15,026 bases of DNA, from positions 39,416 to 54,441 of the forward strand of contig DFZT01000007.1 of the NCBI GenBank assembly GCA_002382755.1, given 5' to 3'. This document shows, one piece after another, positions 7,758 to 14,662 of the stretch (within the stretch, counting starts at the first letter, position 1; each line of letters starts with the position of its first letter). The translations under genes were made by a program, and so were the position numbers. The notes beneath the pieces were generated by a model. It searched no databases and was not told where the DNA came from. It saw nothing but the letters and a program-made list of their open reading frames with translations. The DNA comes from Firmicutes bacterium UBA4049 (GTDB lineage: Bacteria > Bacillota > Desulfotomaculia > Desulfotomaculales > Nap2-2B).

Positions 7758-7915
7758 TTAGATAAAATTTTTTCATTGGTACAAACACCCCTTTGCAACG
7801 TTTATATACAATAGACGAACGGAACACCCGGAATGTTCCTGTAAAATTCCCGTGCAGGAAAAAATATAGAATCCAAAGAATAATAAAATTTAGCGCAAAA
7901 CAACGGAGGTGCAAG

Positions 7916-8623
7916 ATGAATTTCAGCAATAAAGTGCTTTATAACGAGTTCAAGCAAATTGGTACCAATTATGCCGATAAAAAAGAGGTTCAGGAATATG
8001 ATTCGCGCATGCAGGGATTGAGGAATATTAAAAAGGAAAACAAGGAAATAATTGAAGCGTTGAATATATCCAAAGATAGTGTATTTCTGGAAATAGGATC
8101 GGGAACAGGGGAGCTTGCGATTGAGGCAGCCAAATATTGCAAAAGAGTATACGCGGTCGATATATCTCCTGTAATGCTCAGTTCTGCGCATGTCAAAGCT
8201 AAAATAAAAAGCATCAGCAATATCGAATTTTATCATGCGGGTTTTTTAACGTACCACCATAAAAGTGAAAAGCTTGATGCAGTGGTCTCGCAGCTTGCCC
8301 TGCATCACCTTCCTGATTTCTGGAAACTGATCGCCTTAAAACGGATTTACAGCCTGTTAAAAGACGGGGGGCGTCTGTTTATAAGAGATATTGTTTATTC
8401 GTCAGATGTTGAGGATTACAGCCTTTATTTTGATACTTTGGTAAATAATATGAAGCAATACGCTGGTGACAGGCTTGCCAGAGATTTGGAAAACCATATT
8501 AAAGATGAATATTCGACTCTCGACTGGATTATGGAGGGGCTTCTTAAAAAGGCCGGATTTAACATTGAAAAAATACAGTACCGAGAAAAATATATAGCGG
8601 CTTATTTATGCAGTAAGGCATGA
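7916..8623 (+). CDS. class I SAM-dependent methyltransferase
   Basis: The 235-residue protein has a Rossmann-type methyltransferase fold. Motif I is VFLEIGSGTGE (56-66), the acidic residue after strand 2 is Asp82 (VYAVDIS), a QLALHHL segment (127-132) follows, and then LLKDGGRLFIRDI (147-159). The start is the ATG at 7916, which follows CGGAGGTG. Reading from 7793 would add 41 residues that lack family similarity. The substrate cannot be deduced; the UbiE/small-molecule type is the closest general group. It is divergent from the broken propeller gene and convergent with the peptidase gene. Confidence 0.85.
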   Translation: MNFSNKVLYNEFKQIGTNYADKKEVQEYDSRMQGLRNIKKENKEIIEALNISKDSVFLEIGSGTGELAIEAAKYCKRVYAVDISPVMLSSAHVKAKIKSISNIEFYHAGFLTYHHKSEKLDAVVSQLALHHLPDFWKLIALKRIYSLLKDGGRLFIRDIVYSSDVEDYSLYFDTLVNNMKQYAGDRLARDLENHIKDEYSTLDWIMEGLLKKAGFNIEKIQYREKYIAAYLCSKA

Positions 8624-8653
8624 GGCAAAAAAATGGCTTATTGTTCGGTAAGA

Positions 8654-9937
8654 TTAAGTTAGATACTCCCTGGCTAGGGCAATCAAAAAATCAGTCCTTA
8701 GATTAAGGCTTGGGATATCAATCCTTTCATTTCTGCCATGTACAGTTTCTTTAACACTCTGGTCATATCCGCTTGCCATATGCCCGATCCCGTAAGATGG
8801 TATTCCGGCCAGGCGGAGATACCTGGAGTCTGTTGCCCCCGGAGAGATATAAGGCAGACAGATTACTCCCGGGCCGGCTACTTCTCCGGTTGTTTCTTCA
8901 ATAAGCCTGTAATATTCAGTATCGGATGTTGAAAAAGTAGGTTCGTGATAGTTAAATACTTCAATTTCAATTTCCCCGCCCACAAATTTGCGCATTTCGT
9001 TCATTACATATTCCAGGTCCTGGCCGGGAAGAACCCTTATATCCACTTCCGCCTGGCACGTGTCGGGAACTATGTTAATTTTCTCACCGCCTGAGATCAC
9101 ATTTGGAGAAACGGTCATTCTGGTCATTGACCTTAATGTTTCCGACAGGTTTTTATCTCCGAGAGAATTAATCACCTGTTCCGCAGTTTCCTGGTTAAGC
9201 GGCGCTCCGAAGCCTTTTATCCGTGACAGTTCCGTCAGCAGGTACTTGACTTCGGGGATAAGAACTGTCTCAGGCTTATAGCCGGAAAGAGCTTTTATTG
9301 AGGAAACCATTTTTATAAGCGCGTTCTCACCCAAAGTTGGGATTGAACCATGGCATGATTTGCCTTTTGCAGTTAGCCTGCTCCAGGCAGTGCCCTTTTC
9401 GCCTACCTGGATAAAGAAAATAGTTTTCGAACCTAAAAACACAGGTTCTTCCGCGCCTTCATTAATGGCGAAGTCGCTGCGAAGTTTGTCAGGGTGCCGG
9501 TCAATAAGCATTTTTACACCGAAGTCGCCTCCTTTTTCCTCATCAGCGGTTGCCGCAAAAATCAGCGTTCCATTCAGGGGTGTTTTATTCCGCGCCAGAT
9601 TAAGCATTGCGCTTGCCTGGGCGGCAGTGAGGCCTTTGCAGTCCATAGCGCCGCGCCCATGGACTGTGTTGTTGTAAATACTGCCTGAGAAAGGATCGTT
9701 ATCCCAGTCGTCACCGGCCGGCACAACATCCGTATGAGATAAAAAAAGCAACCTTTTGCCGCCTTCTCCAAGGCGGGCGATAAAATTGCCGCGTCCTTTT
9801 TCAGATTCGATTATTTCATTTGAAACACCGGCGGCATCAAAAATTTGCTTAAGGTAAACAGCCGCGGCTGTTTCATTACCCGGCGGATTAACTGTATTTA
9901 TTTTGATTAGATCTGAAAGAATTTGTTCCGGTTTCAA
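8654..9937 (-). CDS. M20 family zinc peptidase/deacylase (ArgE/DapE/ACY1-like)
   Basis: This metallohydrolase acts on peptides or N-acyl amino acids. Counting from the TTG at 9937 (427 residues), metal and catalytic residues are His68 (SHTDVV), Asp99 (GRGAMDCKG, bridging), Glu133 (base) and Glu134 (ADEEKGG), Glu160 (INEG) and His400 (ETVHGRNERI). His196 (SCHGS) lies in the lid/dimerisation domain (about 180-295). A TTG seven codons further upstream is possible, but AAGGAGG (9946-9952) lies at proper spacing only for the TTG at 9937. No signal peptide is visible, so it is cytoplasmic. The exact substrate cannot be told from sequence. Confidence 0.9.
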   Translation of the reverse strand: MKPEQILSDLIKINTVNPPGNETAAAVYLKQIFDAAGVSNEIIESEKGRGNFIARLGEGGKRLLFLSHTDVVPAGDDWDNDPFSGSIYNNTVHGRGAMDCKGLTAAQASAMLNLARNKTPLNGTLIFAATADEEKGGDFGVKMLIDRHPDKLRSDFAINEGAEEPVFLGSKTIFFIQVGEKGTAWSRLTAKGKSCHGSIPTLGENALIKMVSSIKALSGYKPETVLIPEVKYLLTELSRIKGFGAPLNQETAEQVINSLGDKNLSETLRSMTRMTVSPNVISGGEKINIVPDTCQAEVDIRVLPGQDLEYVMNEMRKFVGGEIEIEVFNYHEPTFSTSDTEYYRLIEETTGEVAGPGVICLPYISPGATDSRYLRLAGIPSYGIGHMASGYDQSVKETVHGRNERIDIPSLNLRTDFLIALAREYLT

Positions 9938-9952
9938 TTTGATAACCTCCTT

Positions 9953-9974
9953 GCGCAATATTTACCGATTGCGC
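9953..9974 (-). promoter_or_regulatory. leader hairpin abutting the M20 gene's SD
   Basis: GCGCAAT and ATTGCGC form a perfect 7-bp stem with an 8-nt loop (9953-9959 with 9968-9974). It ends exactly where the AAGGAGG site begins. It may stabilise the 5' end of the mRNA or influence initiation. Confidence 0.4.
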
Positions 9975-10040
9975 CATGTTTGAAAAATGAAACGATTCGC
10001 GGCTCTGCATAATTCATTGTAATACCGGGAGGTGTATAAA

Positions 10041-10169
10041 ATGCATTCTGAGAAATGCTGCTGCGGAACGTGGGGCATACTGATCCTTGCATCCATAGCT
10101 TTAACAATACCTTTTATCTTTATGGCAAAGGACATGGTCCATTCTCTACGTGTTATTGCCGAGAAATAG
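10041..10169 (+). CDS. 42-residue small membrane protein with CCC motif
   Basis: A short frame starts at an ATG 7 nt after GGGAGGTG, a near-ideal Shine-Dalgarno site. The peptide starts MHSEKCCCGTWGILILAS, has one hydrophobic helix (about 11-28) and ends in a short basic/acidic tail to residue 42. Three adjacent cysteines just before the membrane segment could bind metal, form disulfides or be acylated. I do not recognise a family. It is divergent from the peptidase gene. The strong RBS and clear membrane topology support a real gene; no homology evidence was available. Confidence 0.5.
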   Translation: MHSEKCCCGTWGILILASIALTIPFIFMAKDMVHSLRVIAEK

Positions 10170-10291
10170 AAAGTCTGCTGCACAAGACGAAATTCAACCC
10201 TTATGCTTTAAGATTTGCATCTATCTCTGCAGCTGTAGTTGATACTGCTATCAAGATGTAGAAAAATTTCTTAAAGAGGTTGATGATAAAG
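10170..10291 (+). other. short interval with protein-like out-of-frame stretches
   Basis: After the small membrane peptide, two frames read as plausible protein without starts: one ends FNPYALRFASISAAVVDTAI (stop at 10259-10261), the next contains YQDVEKFLKEVDDKV from about 10249. This could be a decayed gene; I cannot name it. Confidence 0.2.
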
Positions 10292-10555
10292 TTACTTTAA
10301 TTTATATAACTTCCACGGCGACAGGGCGGGGTTGTTTTTTAGGCAATTTATTATCTCTTCCTGGCCATAGTATTCCGGTATACCGTTTACTCCCATAGCC
10401 ATTAAGATTATTGGCATGCCAGGGTATTCTATACTTAATTTTTCCCGGGCTTTTTCTGCTTCAGGTTTGTTCCTTATTATTTGATACTTTACAGGTACAA
10501 TAACAAATTTATAACCATCTTCTTCTGCAACAACACCATTTGTCATATTGAGCAT
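10292..10555 (-). CDS. 87-residue hypothetical protein
   Basis: This small soluble protein has a beta-alpha-beta look: KFVIVPVKYQII, a charged helix, then PGMPIILMAMGVNGIPEYYG. The C-terminus PALSPWKLYKLK is short and basic. I do not recognise a characterised family. The start at 10555 is preceded by AAAGGGG, and a clear promoter lies upstream (TTTACA, 17 bp, TATAAT). These signals make it a real, probably well expressed gene. Function unknown. Confidence 0.65.
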   Translation of the reverse strand: MLNMTNGVVAEEDGYKFVIVPVKYQIIRNKPEAEKAREKLSIEYPGMPIILMAMGVNGIPEYYGQEEIINCLKNNPALSPWKLYKLK

Positions 10556-10601
10556 AATAATTCCCCTTTATTTTATATTGATAGAAAGCTTAATATAATA
10601 A

Positions 10602-10630
10602 ATTATATAGATAAAGCTGGTTACTGTAAA
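10602..10630 (-). promoter_or_regulatory. promoter of the 87-aa gene
   Basis: On the minus strand TTTACA (10625-10630), exactly 17 bp, then consensus TATAAT (10602-10607), about 45 bp before the start codon. Confidence 0.7.
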
Positions 10631-10639
10631 ATAATTTAG

Positions 10640-10744
10640 CATACTAAAGATTATATCCGATTAGCCGGCATCTTAAGGGACCTGGCTAATACCAGGAAGG
10701 ACGAGTACCTCCAAAAGTTTCCCGTTGATATTGACTCAGCTTGA
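10640..10744 (+). pseudogene. possible 3' remnant of a lost gene
   Basis: A 34-codon stretch without a start reads like the end of a protein (HTKDYIRLAGILRDLANTRK... then PVDIDSA and TGA). It is followed within 2 nt by a hairpin, as expected for a gene end. An in-frame TAG directly precedes it. The family is not recognised; it could be chance. Confidence 0.3.
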
Positions 10745-10745
10745 A

Positions 10746-10783
10746 GACCAAGGCAATTAAACTTGGTCGTTGAATTATTTTTT
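10746..10783 (+). terminator. Rho-independent terminator-like hairpin
   Basis: GACCAAG (10746-10752) pairs perfectly with CTTGGTC (10762-10768). A six-T run follows after about 9 nt. It sits directly behind the putative 3' gene remnant. The distance to the T-run weakens the call. Confidence 0.5.
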
Positions 10784-10888
10784 CTTCTTTTTAGTTAAAT
10801 TTAAGTATTATCCGTTATGATTAGTGATAGAATCATTTATAGATTAGATATTATAGCCATATATTGGCAGAAAGGAATTTAATAATTT

Positions 10889-11251
10889 ATGAAGCAGGAA
10901 GATAATAACAGAATTCTGATCAGTACAAAAATAATCTATGCGGCCGCTACCCTTATTTTTTTAATTGGAATCGCACTTTTGGCAGACAATATCATATTAT
11001 TTAAAAATAATGTCGCCCATTATGTAGCCCAGGGGTATCCGTCCGCTGAAGTTGTTAAACAATTACTGCCAGGTCAGTTACTGCCTGGAATATTTGAACC
11101 AGTAGCAATTTATTGGGGTATTGCCGCAATTTTATTTTGTGGCGCTTTAATTAATCAAAAAATTTCCTTTTTAACAGCATCAATAATGAAAGTAAATACT
11201 GGGGTAGAAATAGATAAAAAAGAACTGGCAGAAGAAGTTGCGAGTGAATAG
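10889..11251 (+). CDS. 120-residue two-helix membrane protein
   Basis: The hypothetical protein has two clear transmembrane segments (about 14-36 and 67-91). The loop between them is rich in proline and glutamine (QLLPGQLLPG), and the C-terminal tail is acidic (about 106-120). With a charged N-terminus, both ends probably face the same side of the membrane. AAAGGA lies about 12 nt before the ATG, a rather long spacing. No family recognised. It stands alone and is followed by a strong hairpin at 11324. Confidence 0.65.
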   Translation: MKQEDNNRILISTKIIYAAATLIFLIGIALLADNIILFKNNVAHYVAQGYPSAEVVKQLLPGQLLPGIFEPVAIYWGIAAILFCGALINQKISFLTASIMKVNTGVEIDKKELAEEVASE

Positions 11252-11323
11252 CACTGGAAAATGGACGAACAAAAAAGATTGTTTAGTTATGGTGGCCAAA
11301 AAGCTAATTTCTGGTTATAGTAA

Positions 11324-11345
11324 AAAGCCCCCTTGCGGGGGCTTT
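11324..11345. terminator. strong GC hairpin, likely terminator
   Basis: AAAGCCCCC (11324-11332) pairs perfectly with GGGGGCTTT (11337-11345) around TTGC. The symmetrical A/T flanks let it act in both directions. The U-tract is only three bases. Confidence 0.6.
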
Positions 11346-11419
11346 GCCAAAGGGGGAGGATAGCTTACAATATGATATTGTTGCAGGTAAAATATGGTTA
11401 CCAATTTTATTAAACAATA

Positions 11420-11442
11420 AAAAGAGCCTTTACGGCTCTTTT
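11420..11442. terminator. hairpin terminator just before the IS91 remnant
   Basis: AAAAGAGCC (11420-11428) pairs perfectly with GGCTCTTTT (11434-11442) around TTTAC, the typical shape of a bidirectional Rho-independent terminator. The IS91 homology starts only 9 nt later, so this marks the boundary of the remnant. Confidence 0.65.
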
Positions 11443-11450
11443 CGAAGTAG

Positions 11451-11756
11451 GAGCAATGGATTTCTGTGAGAAAGGACTTTTTCCTGCCGGTCAAGGTACT
11501 CTCCCGATTGTTTCGAGGGAAATTCCTTGATTATCTGAAAAAGGCGTACGATTCAGGTAGGTTGGTATTCCAGGGTAACATCGCCCATTTAAAAGAAGAA
11601 CCTGCCTTTAAAAAGTTATTGACCGACCTTTACCATCAAGAGTGGGTGGTTTATTGTAAGCCCCCATTTAAAAGGGCTGAAAATGTGATTGGCTACCTTG
11701 GTCGTTACACGCATAGGGTAGCCCTTTCTAACGACCGTTTAGTACTACAGCGATGA
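11451..11756 (+). pseudogene. IS91-family (Y2) transposase fragment
   Basis: About 100 codons match the central-to-C-terminal part of IS91/IS801-type rolling-circle transposases. Recognisable segments are QWISVRKDFFLPVKVLSRLF, EWVVYCKPPFKRAENV and YLGRYTHRVALSNDRL. The frame is open from 11451, before any start codon. Both the N-terminal zinc-finger part and the region after ALSNDRL are missing, the frame ending at a TGA. Degraded similarity to the transposase C-terminus (FLMLPGFVCLGRFRLL) may continue in another frame near 11787-11860. It is inactive. Confidence 0.85.
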
Positions 11757-12034
11757 GACATTAGTTCCTTGACAACATCATAACGGCTTCCTCATGCTCC
11801 CCGGATTCGTCTGCCTTGGGCGGTTTCGGCTACTACGATTAAAGAAAAAAGGGCTGTGCATTTGGAGACTTTTATGCGATAATTCTTCCAGGGGTTCGGC
11901 GGCGACGTTGCTATAAGGGCAACTCAAGAGAAGGACGAGCATGCGGGCAGCGAATGAATCTGTTCTTATTGAAACACGCCCACTGGCCGGAAGTCTCAAG
12001 GAGTTCCAACAAAAGAACACGAAAGGAAGATGAT
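11757..12034 (+). other. decayed DNA between IS91 fragment and lipoprotein gene
   Basis: No intact gene is visible. Positions about 11787-11860 can be read as a degraded IS91 transposase C-terminus. The rest (11880-12000) is GC-richer than its surroundings and may be the IS91 terminal region. The final bases carry the lipoprotein's ribosome-binding site (GAAAGGAAG). Confidence 0.3.
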
Positions 12035-12373
12035 ATGAAAAGGAAATTAGCAGTTGTTTTAATCCTCATGTTATTGGTCACTATAGTCGATGGATGCAGC
12101 TCAAAACAAAGCGCAACAACTGAAAAGGTATTTACCTTAGAAGAATTAGCAAAATACAATGGGAAGAATGGCAACCCAGCCTATATTGCTGCAAACGGGA
12201 TTGTTTATGACGTGAGTAATTCAAAGGATTTTGTGAATGGCGTACATAAACAATGCCCTGAATGTTTTGCTGGGACGGACGCAACTGCAATTATGAGCAA
12301 ATCACCACACCAATCCGGTAAAGGCATGCTGGATTTAAACAGATTAACCAAAGTCGGTACGTTAAGCAAATAA
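12035..12373 (+). CDS. lipoprotein with cytochrome b5-like heme-binding domain
   Basis: The 112-residue protein has a short lipoprotein signal (MKRKLAVVLILMLLVTIVDG, lipobox Cys21). A linker follows, then a cytochrome b5-like heme/steroid-binding domain (about 32-110). Family landmarks are FTLEELAKYNG, PAYIAANGIVYDVS, FVNGVH (His71), FAGTDAT and SPHQ (His92), with the two histidines as candidate axial heme ligands. A CPEC pair (Cys74, Cys77) follows His71. The start at 12035 is set by GAAAGGAAG upstream. It should be an extracytoplasmic, membrane-anchored redox or heme/sterol-type binding protein. Its neighbours are all transposase remnants, so it may be cargo or a survivor. Confidence 0.8.
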   Translation: MKRKLAVVLILMLLVTIVDGCSSKQSATTEKVFTLEELAKYNGKNGNPAYIAANGIVYDVSNSKDFVNGVHKQCPECFAGTDATAIMSKSPHQSGKGMLDLNRLTKVGTLSK

Positions 12374-12729
12374 AAAAGATCGATGGTTAATCAAAAGCGC
12401 CGACGGGGGTGGCTCCAGGAAAATGTCAACAGAAGATAAACACCCCCCCTCGCTCCTTCCATTATATCATGCGGGGGACCCACGTCCGTCAAGGCTTCCC
12501 TGACGGCGCCGCCACAGGGGGCCTTCGAGGGTCCACCAAGAAAATGTTTTTAAAAAGCCAATCCAAAGCAAGCCGGCCGATTAACAGAATAAGATCTCTA
12601 GCCCATCTTTCGGCAAATCGCTCCTAAAAAGGCCAAAAATTGACCTTTCGGGACCGCAAAGCCTTGATAACACTGGACCTGGTTTTGAAAATTCAAAAAT
12701 AGTGACCTAATATATTTGCGTACTATTAA
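12374..12729. other. gene-free, partly GC-rich interval with hairpins
   Basis: No supported gene. Around 12395-12540 the DNA is much richer in G/C than its neighbours and contains two hairpins: GGGGGTG (12405-12411) with CACCCCC (12441-12447), and CCGTCA (12486-12491) with TGACGG (12501-12506). It could be the end of a further insertion element. TAGTGACC occurs here (near 12700) and again just after the IS1634-type coding region (13874-13881). Confidence 0.4.
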
Positions 12730-13877
12730 TATTGTATTGATTATACAAAAAAAGATCTATTGGAAAGAGCCTTGCGGGATCGGAAAATAACATTGTTTTC
12801 TTTTAAGGCCACCCTGTTTTTTTATGATCTGACCAACACTTATTTCGAGGGTAATTGCCTAAAAAATACACTGGCCAAGCGGGGTAAATCGAAGCAAAAG
12901 CGTTCCGACTGTCCATTGGTCACCCAGTCCGAACCCAAGACACTGAAAGAGATTTTAAATGAGCTTTATTCTCAAAAAGAAGAATTATTCAAAGAACATA
13001 TCCCGACAATTGTAATGGATCGAGGCATTGCCACCAAGGAAAACATTGAATTATTGAGGTCTCAACATTACCCATATATTGCAATAGAAAGGCGACCGGC
13101 GGAAAAAGACTTTCCTGATGAATTTCAATCCGTCCGGGACACCTTTGAGAAAATCTCGCCGGATAACAAGCAGGCTGTTTATATAAAGAAGATTCTCTTT
13201 GACGAAGGCTGCCGGGTTCTTTGCTGCAGCGAGGGCAGAGAGTACAAAGAACGGGCCATCAGCACACTCCAGGAAAATCGTTTTTTAGAAGCGCTCACCA
13301 GTCTCCAAAAATCAGTTGCCAAAAGAAATATTTTACTCCCGGAAAAAGTTGCCCTGCGCATTGGCAGGCTCAAAGAGCGATATCCGACAGTGTCACGTCT
13401 TTACGATATCACAATGGATGTTGCCGAATTGAACAAGATGATTTAAACGGGTGTTACGTGATTGAAACCAGCCACCAGGAGCTAACGGCAAAAGAAATAT
13501 GGGAATCTTACATGACCCTGTCCAGGGTGGAAGGAGCATTCCGGTCTCTAAAAACAGATCTCGGAGTGCGTCCGGTTTGTCATCAAATTGCTGAACGGAC
13601 AAAAGCGCATTTACTTATTTCGGTTTTGGCTTACCACCTCCTGGTCAGTATTGAGCACGCTTTGCGCAGCCATAATGATCACCGCCGCTGGTCAACGCTT
13701 AGAGAACAATTGTCAACCCATCAGCGAAACACAGTGATCTTTACCGACGCGGACAATAAAATTCATCATCTCCGGGTTTCCGGCATGCCGGAAAAGGAGC
13801 GCTTGGAAATTTATCGTCTTCTTGGGGTAAAAGACCCCCTTAAAAGGAGGCGTCAATTAGCCGGATCAAGGTTGTAG
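12730..13877 (+). pseudogene. IS1634-type DDE transposase, deleted and frameshifted
   Basis: Two frames together encode an IS1634/IS4-group transposase. The first (open from 12730, to 13446) has FFYDLTNTYFEG with the first catalytic Asp, a KRSDCPLVT block and IVMDRGIATKENI with the second Asp. The second (meaningful from about 13430 to 13877) has SRVEGAFRSLK with the catalytic Glu and ERTKAHLLISVLAYHLL. Three defects are visible: the N-terminal region before the LERALRDRK segment is missing, family residues are lost between PLVT and QSEP (near 12924), and a frameshift or deletion lies near 13420-13445. It is inactive. Confidence 0.88.
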
Positions 13878-13973
13878 TGACCAAAATAAATTAAGGAATG
13901 TAGGAGTAACAAGGATTCTGGGATTATAAATCGAAAGTTGGGTTAATAAAATTTCAAGCTGTTCTGATTTCAT
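13866..13973 (-). pseudogene. 5' stub of a gene interrupted by the IS1634 remnant
   Basis: On the minus strand a textbook AAGGAGG (13982-13988) lies 8 nt before an ATG at 13973. The frame (starts MKSEQLEILLTQLSIYNPRI) runs 35 codons before stopping inside the 3' end of the transposase region. The last residues are therefore probably insertion-element DNA. This suggests a gene whose 5' end survives while the rest was lost. The original protein is not recognised. Confidence 0.4.
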
Positions 13974-14073
13974 TCTCATAGCCTCCTTCATGCATTTCGC
14001 CTAGAAGTTTTTCTTGCACAATTATACTATTGAAGGTATGGTAATGGTAGGGTTTTTACACAATAACGGTATT

Positions 14074-14118
14074 GGTGCAAAAGAAGCCCGAAGGGCTTGG
14101 ACGTTAGTCTTTTGCACC
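14074..14118. repeat. nested inverted repeat
   Basis: The outer arms GGTGCAAAAGA (14074-14084) and TCTTTTGCACC (14108-14118) are perfect complements over 11 bp. Inside is a second hairpin AGCCC/GGGCT around GAA (14085-14097). The inner part sits asymmetrically with unpaired bases on the 3' side. It resembles an insertion-element end structure or a structured RNA; no gene flanks it intact. Confidence 0.6.
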
Positions 14119-14121
14119 ATG

Positions 14122-14205
14122 TTATCTGAAGAACAGATCGGGGCTGACCTTGCCCAGTTCAGGTATCTTGAAGTCGTGGACGCGCACCTGCTCGGGCTGC
14201 CCCGT
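14122..14205 (-). pseudogene. short ISAzo13-type transposase scrap
   Basis: On the minus strand a 20-codon stretch reads GQPEQVRVHDFKIPELGKV. This resembles the VHDFxDPELGKAIPYG region of ISAzo13-family transposases as I recall it. Similarity ends abruptly (SPDLFFR then stop). The match is short, so it needs a search to confirm. Confidence 0.4.
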
Positions 14206-14224
14206 GGGCTACCATTCCCGACCC

Positions 14225-14302
14225 CAAAGGAATGAGCTTTTCGGGAAACTGGTATGGCCTGTAGTTGTTCGAGCAGCGGGTGATGATTACCGCTTGATCA
14301 TC
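14225..14302 (-). pseudogene. 26-codon scrap of dTDP-glucose 4,6-dehydratase (RfbB)
   Basis: On the minus strand the frame reads AVIITRCSNNYRPYQFPEKL followed by IPL. This is nearly identical to the conserved TRCSNNYGPYQFPEKLIPL block of RfbB-type NDP-sugar dehydratases; the conserved glycine is Arg here. No other part of the gene is present, and different coding sequence follows after a gap of about 19 nt. It is a relic of a nucleotide-sugar gene broken by rearrangement. Confidence 0.65.
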
Positions 14303-14315
14303 TGTAAAAGAAGAA

Positions 14316-14344
14316 GGAAATAGGTATTGTGTCCCCTTATTTCC
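14316..14344. repeat. inverted repeat with GGGGACACAATACC loop
   Basis: GGAAATA (14316-14322) and TATTTCC (14338-14344) form a 7-bp stem, extendable by a G·T and a G-C pair. The minus-strand loop contains AGGGGACACAATACC. It lies exactly between the RfbB scrap and the broken Rpn copy and looks like an element end (possibly IS200/REP-associated Y1 type, by recollection of similar motifs). Confidence 0.4.
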
Positions 14345-14632
14345 TCAGTGGAACCGCAATTGTTCTTGCAGCTTCTCAAGCTCTGCTCTGGTTAACCCTG
14401 TTGCTTTGGCAATGTTGTCAATGTCCATATCTGGTTAAGTCTGTTAAGTCCAGGGTTTCTTTAGCTTTTTCAAAACTATAGCGGAGCATTCTAATCACTA
14501 TATTTTTATCATTTTTATCATAGGTGGTTTGAAATTCAATGTGGTAGCGGTAAATAGTCTTACCAAAGGAAATATTTATAAAAGTATCGGCTATGCTTTT
14601 GACCAGGTCGTCCCGAATAAATTCAGTGCTGA
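14345..14632 (-). pseudogene. broken Rpn/PD-(D/E)XK nuclease-family gene
   Basis: Two minus-strand frames give pieces of one Rpn-type (transposase_31-like, recombination-promoting nuclease) protein. The first piece, about 14632-14418, reads STEFIRDDLVKSIADTFI, then YRYHIEFQTTYDK and IVIRMLRYSFEKA, the conserved region around the nuclease core. The second piece, 14428-14345, reads MDIDNIAKATGLTRAELEKL and resembles the family's usual C-terminal tail. The middle and the extreme N-terminus are missing and the two pieces are out of frame. It is inactive. Confidence 0.6.
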
Positions 14633-14662
14633 CGCATCAAAAACCGCTATAAACCTTGTCTG

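Noticed and set aside
8738..9688. Several plus-strand frames of 64-105 residues opposite the M20 peptidase gene.
   Set aside because: Antisense shadows of a clear M20 coding sequence; no RBS support.
12409..12627. 72-residue plus-strand frame in the GC-rich patch.
   Set aside because: GTG start without RBS, low-complexity basic translation, no recognisable domain; better explained as non-coding structured or mobile DNA.
14014..14235. 73-residue plus-strand frame spanning the nested inverted repeat.
   Set aside because: It crosses the hairpin and is antisense to the ISAzo13-like scrap and the end of the RfbB scrap; no credible domain.
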